Shown here: piece by piece, positions 1 to 6,933 of the stretch | How positions within the stretch are numbered: position 1 is the first letter of the stretch | Layout: each line of letters opens with the position of its first letter | From: Limnohabitans sp. | GTDB lineage: Bacteria > Pseudomonadota > Gammaproteobacteria > Burkholderiales > Burkholderiaceae_C | Direction of reading: 5' to 3' | Length of the DNA stretch: 64,000 nucleotides | NCBI RefSeq assembly: GCF_030158565.1 | Contig: NZ_JAOASQ010000029.1 | Coordinates: 109,381-173,380, forward strand | The notes under the pieces: model-generated | What the model saw: the letters and a program-made list of their open reading frames with translations, nothing else | Database searches by the model: none | What the model was told of the DNA's origin: nothing | Program-made: the position numbers and the translations under genes

Positions 1-63
1 TTTGGGCTGCAACTGCTCACCAGCCTGCGCGAGCAAGGCCTTGTTTTAGGAGCACAACCATGA
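1..63 (+). CDS. 3' end of an upstream gene (partial)
   Basis: The first frame is open from base 1 and ends at TGA 61-63, giving a 20-residue tail (FGLQLLTSLREQGLVLGAQP). Its stop overlaps the start codon of the DoxX gene in an ATGA arrangement, so the two are probably co-transcribed and translationally coupled. DoxX genes of this kind often follow DUF692/DUF2063 (HvfB/HvfC-like) genes, and a Leu-rich tail would fit a DUF2063 C-terminus, but 20 residues are too few to assign a family. Confidence 0.55.
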   Translation, partial: FGLQLLTSLREQGLVLGAQP

Positions 64-557
64 ACCGCTTTACATACTTGGCCCGTCAAGGCCTCAACAC
101 ACTTGACCATATGGGCCTGTGGATCGGCCTGCTCAGCGTTCGCCTGTTGCTGGCTTGGGAGTTTGGTGAAGCCGGTTTTGAAAAGCTGCACGGCAGCAAC
201 TGGTTTGCCGACATTCAGGACCAATTTCCCTGGCCCTTCAAGCTGATCCCGGCCGACATCAACTGGGCGCTGGCCACGGGCTTCGAAGTTGTTGGTGCCA
301 TCGCCTTGTTGGTGGGCTTGGGCACGCGATTTTTCTCGGCTTCACTCATTGTGCTGACCACCGTAGCCATGCTCAGCGTGCACTGGCCCGAGTCCTGGTC
401 CACCCTGGGGGAGTTGTGGCAAGGCTATGCCCTGACCGATAAAGGCCACGGCAACTTCAAGCTGCCCCTGATCTACATCGCCATGCTGCTGCCCCTGGTG
501 TTCGTGGGGCCGGGGCGCTTGTCGCTGGATGCGCTGGTGCGCAAACTTTGGCCTTGA
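60..557 (+). CDS. DoxX family membrane protein
   Basis: A 165-residue protein with about four hydrophobic helices (near residues 20-40, 70-90, 95-115 and 135-155). Near the N-terminus it has the DoxX-like pattern RLLLAWEFGEAGFEKLHG, and it has a Gly-rich helix ending in GLGTRFF. DoxX/DoxD-like proteins are small inner-membrane proteins, in some cases linked to quinone or thiosulfate redox chemistry; the substrate here is unknown. The ATG overlaps the stop of the preceding gene (ATGA). The next gene starts 53 bases downstream, so this may be the end of one operon rather than part of the ynj-like locus. Confidence 0.85.
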   Translation: MNRFTYLARQGLNTLDHMGLWIGLLSVRLLLAWEFGEAGFEKLHGSNWFADIQDQFPWPFKLIPADINWALATGFEVVGAIALLVGLGTRFFSASLIVLTTVAMLSVHWPESWSTLGELWQGYALTDKGHGNFKLPLIYIAMLLPLVFVGPGRLSLDALVRKLWP

Positions 558-610
558 ATGGTCTACAGTCGGTGGGGTGCGTCTTGTGGCGCGTTCCATC
601 GCTGTACCCC

Positions 611-1858
611 ATGTCCCAATTTATCAACCTCAGCCAGTCAGGGTTTCAAGCCGCCGTTTCACAAGGCATCGGTCGCAGGCAGCTTTTGCTGTTGGGCGCA
701 GCCGCACTGAGCCCGTCAATCGTTCACGCTGCCAGCAGCTGGCCCGACACCGTGCGCGCTGCACGCGGCCAAACCGTTTACTTCAACGCCTGGGCGGGCA
801 GCGAGCGCATCAACGCTTACCTGCAATGGGCGGCCGGCGAGTTGCAGCGCGACTTTGGCGTCAAGTTGCAGCACGTCAAGATCAGCGACGCGGCCGATGT
901 GGTCAAGCGCGTTCGCGCCGAAAAGCAAGCGGGGCGCAAAGACACCGAAGGCACGGTGGACCTCATCTGGATCAATGGCGAAAACTTTGCAGCCATGAAA
1001 CGCGATGCTTTGTTGTCTGCGCCCTTTGCTCAAACCCTGCCCAACTTCCAGTGGGTGGACACAGCCGGCAAGCCCACCACGCTGGTGGATTTTTCGGTGC
1101 CCACCGACGGGCTCGAGTCGCCCTGGGGCATGGCGCAGCTCACGTTTTTTGCCGATGCCAAACGCCTGCCCCAACTGCCGCAAAGCATGGCCGAACTGCT
1201 GGCCCTGGCCCGCAGCCAACCGGGGCGCATCACCTACCCGCGCCCGCCCAACTTCCATGGCACCACCTTCGTCAAGCAGGCCCTGATCGAGCACGCGCCG
1301 GATGTGAAAGTGCTGGCCCAGCCCGTGACGGCTGCCGCACTGGAAGCGCAAGCCGCGCCGCTGTGGCGCTTTTTGGATGCGCTGCATCCGCACCTGTGGC
1401 GCGGGGGCAAACAGTTCCCGCAAAACTCGGCCGCGCAGCGTCAGATGATGGCCGACGGTGAGTTGCTGCTGGCCTTGACTTTCAACCCCAACGAAGCGGC
1501 CAACGAGATCGCCGCCAAGCGCCTGAGCGCCACGGTGCAAAGCTGGCAGTTCGCCAAAGGCACCATTGGCAACACGCACTTTGTGGCCATCCCCTACAAC
1601 GCGCCCAGCAAAGCGGGCGCACAAGTCGTGGCCAACTTTTTGCTCTCGCCCGCCGCGCAAGCTCGCAAGGCCGACATCGATGTGTGGGGTGACCCCACCG
1701 TGCTCGATGTGGCGCGCCTGCCTGCCGCTGACCGCGCACGCTTTCAGTCCACGCCCCACGCCGGGCAAGTGCGCCAAAGCGCTCCGGCCTTGCCCGAACC
1801 CCATGCCTCGTGGGTCGAGGCGCTTGAAAAAGAATGGACCCGCCGCTACGGAGTGTGA
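611..1858 (+). CDS. ynjB: ABC transporter substrate-binding protein, YnjB-like
   Basis: A 415-residue periplasmic binding protein. The N-terminus carries a twin-arginine-like signal (GRRQLLLLGAAALS, then an Ala-rich cleavage region near VHAASSW), which suggests Tat export. The mature part has the YnjB pattern: VYFNAWAGSERINAYLQWA near the N-terminus, DLIWINGENFAAMK in the middle and AIPYNAPSKAGAQVVANFL near the C-terminus. The frame is open from 548, but ATG 611 places the signal peptide correctly. Permease, ATPase and CDP-alcohol transferase genes follow at 3748-6747 in the order of E. coli ynjBCD-F, with two other genes in between. The ligand of YnjB is not known. Confidence 0.85.
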   Translation: MSQFINLSQSGFQAAVSQGIGRRQLLLLGAAALSPSIVHAASSWPDTVRAARGQTVYFNAWAGSERINAYLQWAAGELQRDFGVKLQHVKISDAADVVKRVRAEKQAGRKDTEGTVDLIWINGENFAAMKRDALLSAPFAQTLPNFQWVDTAGKPTTLVDFSVPTDGLESPWGMAQLTFFADAKRLPQLPQSMAELLALARSQPGRITYPRPPNFHGTTFVKQALIEHAPDVKVLAQPVTAAALEAQAAPLWRFLDALHPHLWRGGKQFPQNSAAQRQMMADGELLLALTFNPNEAANEIAAKRLSATVQSWQFAKGTIGNTHFVAIPYNAPSKAGAQVVANFLLSPAAQARKADIDVWGDPTVLDVARLPAADRARFQSTPHAGQVRQSAPALPEPHASWVEALEKEWTRRYGV

Positions 1859-1922
1859 CACGTCGCTGCGCAAAAAACGGTCATTCCGAATTTAAAGCGC
1901 GTCATGCCTGGCACGCTTCATT

Positions 1923-1950
1923 GTCATCCCGGGTCTTCGCGCGGGATGAC
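1923..1950. repeat. 9-bp inverted repeat (REP-like hairpin)
   Basis: GTCATCCCG at 1923-1931 and its exact complement CGGGATGAC at 1942-1950 are separated by 10 bases. It lies in the 205-base gap between the ynjB-like and TonB-like genes. There is no T-run after it, so it is not an obvious intrinsic terminator. The arm sequence resembles the GTCAT-CCCG cores of dispersed proteobacterial REP-type elements, which is an inference from memory. Confidence 0.5.
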
Positions 1951-2063
1951 GACAGCAGGGCCGTCCCTTCAGCACCCCTTAGGGTTAACATCAGCGCTCA
2001 CCAATATGGTTAGCCCACGCAGACCGCGCCGCTTCTGGCCCTGCCCTGCACCCCCGGCCCTTC

Positions 2064-2924
2064 ATGCCCCGCAAGCATTCTTTTCCTGCCGTTCTTTTCA
2101 CGCTGGCCTTGCACTCGCTGGCTTTGGCGTGGGCCATGGGCTGGGTCTTCAAACCTTCGGATACGCCACCCCTGCCTAAAACCAAAACCACGGTGGTGTC
2201 TCTGAACCTGCTCAAGCCAACGGACCTGCCGCAGCGCGAGCCCATCCAGCGCAAGCCCATCACCGCCCCGACCCAGCAACCCGCCCCGGCTTTGCCGCCG
2301 GTCACCACCACGCCCGCAGCGCCAACCACCCAGCCCAATGCGCCCCGCGCCACCATGGCCGCACCCCCGCCGCCCACGGCCGAAGAATGGGCCTTTGCCG
2401 CCGGTTACACCAACAAGAACAGCAAGGGCTACCGCTACAGCTGGGGCCAGCAAGTGCGCAGCATGATGGGCACCGCCGTGGAAGGCCCCGACCAAGGCTT
2501 TGTGCGCTTTCGCATCGAGATCGCACCCAACGGCACGCTGGTGCAACTGCAAACGCTGTGGACCACCTCGCCCGTGGCCGAAAAACTGGCGCGTCAGGCC
2601 ATACACAACATGCCCCCGCTGCCGCCCACACCCACCGGCAAACCGCTGGTGTTTGAGAAAACCATTTCGTTTTCGCCCTTCGCCAGCGATGGCCCGCCGC
2701 TGTACAAAGACGATTGCCTGCCCGACCCGCCGGTGTTCCGCAACCCCTTTGCCTGGGACGGCAAATCGCCGCAAGTGGCCCAAGCCCCGGTGCAGGCGGC
2801 ACTGCCCGATCCGCAAGCGCTGGCCGACTGCTTGCGCCAACTGCCCAAAGACTCGATCGAGGCCGAAAGTGCCCACGACCGCAGGCTGATGGAGCAATGG
2901 GGCTCTGGTCAACTCAAGCGCTGA
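2064..2924 (+). CDS. TonB-like periplasmic protein
   Basis: A 286-residue protein with an N-terminal uncleaved signal/anchor (residues 8-27), a Pro/Thr-rich linker (about 35-110, several PP runs) and a folded C-terminal region. A TonB-C-like element reads VRFRIEIAPNGTLVQLQTLWTTS at about 155-175, followed by LARQAIHNMPPLPPTP, the usual 'A..AI...PP.P' of TonB/TolA-like domains. Such proteins span the periplasm and transmit energy or position partners. No ExbB/ExbD genes are nearby. It sits inside the ynj-like locus on the same strand, so co-expression is likely, but a functional link is only inferred. The two C-terminal Cys are far apart and no heme motif is seen. Confidence 0.6.
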   Translation: MPRKHSFPAVLFTLALHSLALAWAMGWVFKPSDTPPLPKTKTTVVSLNLLKPTDLPQREPIQRKPITAPTQQPAPALPPVTTTPAAPTTQPNAPRATMAAPPPPTAEEWAFAAGYTNKNSKGYRYSWGQQVRSMMGTAVEGPDQGFVRFRIEIAPNGTLVQLQTLWTTSPVAEKLARQAIHNMPPLPPTPTGKPLVFEKTISFSPFASDGPPLYKDDCLPDPPVFRNPFAWDGKSPQVAQAPVQAALPDPQALADCLRQLPKDSIEAESAHDRRLMEQWGSGQLKR

Positions 2925-2968
2925 ATTTCTCCGATACTCAAGTCACCACACCCGAATAGACAACCACC

Positions 2969-3751
2969 ATGACTTCACGCATTTTTGAATTTGGCCAAAC
3001 GCTGCCCGGCTACGACGTGCCGGTGCTCAACGAACGCGCGGTGCGGGCGAGTGCGGGCATCTTGTTTTTTGTGGCCATGGTCACCTTCATGCAGGCGCTG
3101 CTGCTGGGCAACTTCAAACCCACACAGGTGTTTGTGGTGGCCTTCCTGATCGAGTTTGGCATCCGCTTGTTCGTCAACCCGCGTTGGGCTCCGGCCATGA
3201 TCGTGGGCCAGTGGGCGGTGCGCGGCCAAATGCCCGAATACGTGGGTGCGCCGCAAAAACGCTTCGCCTGGAGCATCGGTCTGGCGCTGGGCTTGTCCAT
3301 GTTTTATTTGATCGTGGTGCAAGGTGTGATCGGCCCCATCAACATGCTGGTCTGCGGCACCTGTTTGCTCTTGCTGTTTTTGGAGTCGGCCTTTGGCATT
3401 TGTGTGGGCTGCAAACTGCACGACCTGTTGCGTCCCGAAAAAGCCCAGCTGTGCCCCGGTGGCGCATGCGCCTACACACCGCCCGCAGGGGCCGGTGGGC
3501 AGTGGGGCCACTTGGCTTTGCTGGTGGTGTTTGCGCTGGTCATGGTCGGTGTGGGGCGTTGGGTCAGCCACGGGCCTGATGTGCGCGGCATGCACCACCC
3601 CAGCATGCACGGGCAGGGCACGGTGCAGCCAGCCTTGCAGCCTGAGCAAGCCCCCGCATCCGGGGCCGACGCCGAGCGCTGCAAGGTGCCCGAGTTTGCC
3701 AAAGCCATGGGCCACGAAACCATCTGGAAACAGCACAACGGTTGCCTGTGA
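2969..3751 (+). CDS. DUF4395 family membrane protein
   Basis: A 260-residue membrane protein that matches the DUF4395 pattern: an N-terminal NERAVRASAG, about four transmembrane segments (30-50, 55-75, 105-125, 128-150), then a conserved FGICVGCKLHDLL with a CxxC pair. The family has no known activity. This copy has an extra C-terminal stretch with a His-rich patch (GMHHPSMHGQ, around residue 205) and a last hydrophobic helix near 175-195. It ends with two more Cys (ERCKVPEF and NGCL). The stop overlaps the GTG of the permease gene, so the two are translationally coupled. The His/Cys-rich tail hints at metal or redox chemistry, which is inference only. Confidence 0.75.
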   Translation: MTSRIFEFGQTLPGYDVPVLNERAVRASAGILFFVAMVTFMQALLLGNFKPTQVFVVAFLIEFGIRLFVNPRWAPAMIVGQWAVRGQMPEYVGAPQKRFAWSIGLALGLSMFYLIVVQGVIGPINMLVCGTCLLLLFLESAFGICVGCKLHDLLRPEKAQLCPGGACAYTPPAGAGGQWGHLALLVVFALVMVGVGRWVSHGPDVRGMHHPSMHGQGTVQPALQPEQAPASGADAERCKVPEFAKAMGHETIWKQHNGCL

Positions 3752-5433
3752 GCGCCTTGGCCCTTTTCGCTGCGTGGCTGCTGGCGCTGATCGCGGCCGT
3801 GCCCATTGGCGCGGCGCTGTGGGCGGTGGGCGCGCAAATGCTCGATGCCGCCGCGTGGCAAGCCCTGTGGGCCGACCCGCAAATTGGGCGTGCTTGGGGC
3901 ATGACCTTGTGGACCGGTTTGGCCTCGACCGTGTTGGCGTGGATCACGGTGGCGCATGTGCTGGCCAGCGGCTTCATCCGCCAACAACTGGGGCGCTGGC
4001 TGTCGCATCTGCCTGCCTTGCTGGCCACGCCGCACGCGGCCATGGCCATCGGGCTGGTGCTGTGGCTCTCGCCCAGCGGCTGGGCGCTGCGGCTGGTGTC
4101 GCCGGGCATCACCGGCTTTGACGCACCGCCGCACTGGTTCACCACACAAGACCCGTGGGGCCTGGGCCTGATCCTGGCGCTGTGGCTCAAAGAGGTGCCG
4201 TTTTTGCTGTGGGTGGCCGCCACCCAAATGCAGCGCGAAGACCTGCGCCGCCGATGGCAAGCTGAATACGCCCTCGCCCAAACCCTGGGCCGCACCCCCG
4301 CGCAAGCCTTTGCGCAAATCATCTGGCCGCAACTGGCCCCGCGCCTGCGCTGGCCGCTGCTGGCGGTGCTGGCCTATGGCCTCACGGTGGTCGACATGGC
4401 GCTCATCATCGGCCCCGCCACGCCGCCCACCTTGGCGGTGCTGGCCTGGCAATGGTTGAGCGACGCCGACCTGATCACGCAATCGCAAGGCGTAGCGGCA
4501 GCGGGGTGGTTGACGGGCACGGTGTTGGTGGCGGGTGTGTTCACGGTGGTGGCTTTGCGAGTGGTCGCAGCTTTGCGGAAATTCGCTAGCAGGGGCTTGC
4601 GCCTACAAACAGCCGAAGACCAGGCTGCTGTGTTTCATCGTGGGCGGCTACCCCTGCGGCCGAATGTCGTTTGGACGCTGATCCTCACCACATACGCCGC
4701 CGTCTGGTTCGCTTTGACCGTGGGCAGTGTTTCAGGCGTGTGGCCTTTCCCCAATGTGTGGCCCGAGTTGTGGACGCTGGGTGCCTGGCAACAAGTGGCC
4801 AGCAGCGCGCACACCGTGTGGACCACGCTGGGCCTGGGCGTAGCGTCGGCCAGTGTGTGTTTGTTGTGGTCGGTGCCTTGGCTGGAGTTGGCCCCGCGCC
4901 GCTGGCAGCAGGCCTTGCAACCCTGGCTTTTGTTGCCGCTGGTTTTGCCTTCGGTGCTGTGGGTGGTGGGCTTGTACAGCCTGGCGCTGCACACACGGCT
5001 TGAAGGCCAATGGCTGGGCCTGAGCCTGGCGCACGCGGTCATGGTCTTGCCCTATGTGCTGCTGGCGCTGGTGCCCGCCTACCAAGCGGTGGACCCGCGC
5101 CAAGCCGCGCTGGTGGCCAGCTTGGGCCACGGCCGCTGGGTGTATCTGTGGCGCGTGAAATGGCCTTTGCTAAAACGCGCCATCGCATCGGCCTGGGCCG
5201 TGGGCTTTGCGGTCAGCGTGGCGCAATACCTGCCCACGCTTTACGTGGGCGCGGGCCGTTTTGCCACTGTCACCACTGAAGCCGTCACCTTGGCCGCGGG
5301 CGCGCAACGCTCGCTCATGAGCGCCTACGCCGCGCTGCAAATGCTCTTGCCCATAGCAGCCTTTGCGCTGGCCGCGTGGCTGGGCAGGCCGCGCCGATTT
5401 GAGAAGATCGCCCCCATGAAAGCCACACCATGA
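3748..5433 (+). CDS. ynjC: ABC transporter permease (two fused permease domains), YnjC-like
   Basis: A 561-residue inner-membrane permease with about 12 helices arranged as two BPD_transp_1 halves. Each half carries an EAA-type coupling loop: AQTLGRTPAQAFAQIIWP (near 180-200) and ASLGHGRWVYLWRVKWP (near 455-475). This double-permease layout is shared by ThiP, FbpB and YnjC. The start is taken as GTG 3748, which overlaps the TGA of the DUF4395 gene; a TTG at 3742 is also in frame. The stop overlaps the ATG of the ATPase gene (ATGA at 5430). The context, with a YnjB-like binding protein and a YnjF-like enzyme, favours the Ynj system over thiamine or iron transport. Confidence 0.88.
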   Translation: MSALALFAAWLLALIAAVPIGAALWAVGAQMLDAAAWQALWADPQIGRAWGMTLWTGLASTVLAWITVAHVLASGFIRQQLGRWLSHLPALLATPHAAMAIGLVLWLSPSGWALRLVSPGITGFDAPPHWFTTQDPWGLGLILALWLKEVPFLLWVAATQMQREDLRRRWQAEYALAQTLGRTPAQAFAQIIWPQLAPRLRWPLLAVLAYGLTVVDMALIIGPATPPTLAVLAWQWLSDADLITQSQGVAAAGWLTGTVLVAGVFTVVALRVVAALRKFASRGLRLQTAEDQAAVFHRGRLPLRPNVVWTLILTTYAAVWFALTVGSVSGVWPFPNVWPELWTLGAWQQVASSAHTVWTTLGLGVASASVCLLWSVPWLELAPRRWQQALQPWLLLPLVLPSVLWVVGLYSLALHTRLEGQWLGLSLAHAVMVLPYVLLALVPAYQAVDPRQAALVASLGHGRWVYLWRVKWPLLKRAIASAWAVGFAVSVAQYLPTLYVGAGRFATVTTEAVTLAAGAQRSLMSAYAALQMLLPIAAFALAAWLGRPRRFEKIAPMKATP

Positions 5434-6149
5434 CCGACACCCCACAAGATGCCCTGCACGACGGTCTACACGTTCACATCGAACGCTTGGGCAGCGCGCA
5501 TCACGCGATGGTGAGCGGCCTGCGCCTAGCCGTGCCGCCCGGCGAAATCCTCACGCTCATGGGCCCGAGCGGCTGCGGCAAAAGTTCGGTGCTGGCCGCC
5601 ATCGCGGGCACGCTGGCCAGCGTGTCCGAAGGGCTGCAGCCCCTGCAATTGCAAGGCTCGGTGCAACTCAATGGCCGCGAACTTGCGCACCTGCCCACCC
5701 ACCAACGCGGCGTGGGCCTGGTGTTTCAAGACGCCTTGCTCTTCCCGCACATGACGGTGGCCGAGAACCTGCTGTTTGCCGTGCCCGCCTGTGACAACAG
5801 GGGCAGCAGTAGCACCCACGCGCAGCGCCAAGCCCGCGTGCAACAAGCGCTGCAAGAAGCCGAGCTGAGCGGCATGGGCGAGCGCGACCCGTCCACGCTC
5901 TCGGGTGGGCAGCGTGCGCGGGTGGCGCTCATGCGCGCCTTGTTGGCCGAGCCGCAAGCGCTGCTGCTCGACGAGCCGTTTTCCAAACTCGACGCCGCCT
6001 TGCGCGCCCAGCTGCGCCCGTGGGTGTTTGCGCATGTGCGCGAGCGGCGCATCCCGGTGGTGCTGGTCACGCACGACGAACAAGACGTGGCCGACTCGCA
6101 GCGCGTGGTGCACTTGCGCGCCGCCGAAGAAAGCCACACCCATGTTTGA
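5430..6149 (+). CDS. ynjD: ABC transporter ATP-binding protein, YnjD-like
   Basis: A 239-residue ATPase with a complete set of motifs: Walker A GPSGCGKSS (near 46), Q-loop VFQDALLFPH, signature LSGGQRARVAL, Walker B LLLDEPFSKLD and H-loop VTHDEQD. It powers the permease encoded just upstream. The start overlaps the permease stop by four bases, and its own last eight bases overlap the start of the CDP-alcohol transferase gene. The length and the lack of a C-terminal regulatory domain fit YnjD rather than the longer Pot/Mal-type ATPases. Confidence 0.92.
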   Translation: MTDTPQDALHDGLHVHIERLGSAHHAMVSGLRLAVPPGEILTLMGPSGCGKSSVLAAIAGTLASVSEGLQPLQLQGSVQLNGRELAHLPTHQRGVGLVFQDALLFPHMTVAENLLFAVPACDNRGSSSTHAQRQARVQQALQEAELSGMGERDPSTLSGGQRARVALMRALLAEPQALLLDEPFSKLDAALRAQLRPWVFAHVRERRIPVVLVTHDEQDVADSQRVVHLRAAEESHTHV

Positions 6150-6747
6150 CCGCCACGCCCAAACCCTCTTGCGCCCCGCGCTCAACGCCGCCGCACGCGG
6201 CTTGGTGCACGCAGGCATTAGCGCCGACGCGCTGACCTGGCTGGGCTTTGCCATCGGCATGGCCGCCGCCGTGGCCATCGCGCTGCAAGCGTGGTGGTGG
6301 GGCTTGGCGCTGCTGCTGGCCTCGCGCTTGCTCGACGGCCTGGACGGCAGCGTGGCCCGCCTGACCCAGCCCACCGACGCGGGCGGCTTCCTCGACATCG
6401 CACTCGACTTCGTGTTCTACGCCGCCATCCCCCTGGCCTTTGCGGTGGCCAACCCCGCCACCAACGCCCTGCCCGCCGCCGCCCTGCTGGCCAGTTTCAT
6501 CGGCACCGGCAGCAGCTTTTTGGCGTTCGCCGCACTGGCCGAAAAACGCGGCCTGACGGACACCGCCTTGCCGGGCAAAAGCTTTTACTTCTTGGGCGGC
6601 CTGACCGAAGCCACCGAGACCATCACCGTCTTCGCCGCCATGTGCATCTGGCCTGAGCACTTTGCGGTGTTGGCTTATGGGTTTGCTGGGTTGTGTGCCA
6701 TCACCACGGGGATGCGGGTGAGGTGGGGGTATGGGGGATTGCGGTGA
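6142..6747 (+). CDS. ynjF: CDP-alcohol phosphatidyltransferase family protein, YnjF-like
   Basis: A 201-residue membrane enzyme with about five or six helices. The CDP-alcohol signature reads DGSVAR, then seven residues, then GGFLDIALD; many members have eight residues at that gap. Family enzymes transfer a phosphoalcohol from a CDP-linked donor (for example CDP-diacylglycerol) in phospholipid synthesis. ATG 6142 was chosen because it overlaps the ATPase stop (shared bases 6142-6149); a longer upstream frame exists but lies in the ATPase gene. E. coli ynjF is also encoded beside ynjBCD, so the link with the transporter is conserved, although its meaning is unknown. Confidence 0.85.
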   Translation: MFDRHAQTLLRPALNAAARGLVHAGISADALTWLGFAIGMAAAVAIALQAWWWGLALLLASRLLDGLDGSVARLTQPTDAGGFLDIALDFVFYAAIPLAFAVANPATNALPAAALLASFIGTGSSFLAFAALAEKRGLTDTALPGKSFYFLGGLTEATETITVFAAMCIWPEHFAVLAYGFAGLCAITTGMRVRWGYGGLR

Positions 6748-6790
6748 ATACGCCGCTTATTCACCGCACTATTTGCGGTGAATGGTGAAT
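6741..6790. promoter_or_regulatory. GCGGTGAAT repeats, candidate operator
   Basis: GCGGTGAATA (6741-6750) and its exact complement TATTCACCGC (6758-6767) form a 10-bp inverted repeat with a 7-base loop. A third copy, GCGGTGAAT, follows at 6775-6783, and a partial GGTGAAT at 6784-6790. The first arm covers the stop codon of the ynjF-like gene. No T-run follows, so this reads better as a protein-binding cluster than as a terminator. It lies upstream of the Fic-fold gene. Confidence 0.5.
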
Positions 6791-6814
6791 CTCAACGCCA
6801 CAATAAGCAAGATT

Positions 6815-6909
6815 GCGCGACACAATGGCTTGCAAGCGCGACACTTTTCGCGACATAATGACAGCCAATACTGTCGCTTTTGGTGGCCCTGAATGCCCTG
6901 AGCGCGACA
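6815..6909. promoter_or_regulatory. CGCGACA iterons upstream of the Fic-fold gene
   Basis: Direct repeats of CGCGACA occur at 6816-6822, 6837-6843, 6849-6855 and 6903-6909, with an inverted TGTCGC at 6872-6877. Copies one and two are 21 bp apart (two helical turns), and copies two and three are 12 bp apart. Copies one, three and four are followed closely by AATG. The cluster fits multiple binding sites for a regulator, possibly the winged-helix part of the Fic-fold protein itself; that autoregulation is inferred. Confidence 0.5.
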
Positions 6910-6933
6910 AATGATCCCTCAACAAGCCACCCC

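Noticed and set aside
716..1873. Minus-strand open frame over the ynjB-like gene
   Set aside because: It is a codon-position shadow; the plus-strand protein has a signal peptide and family motifs.
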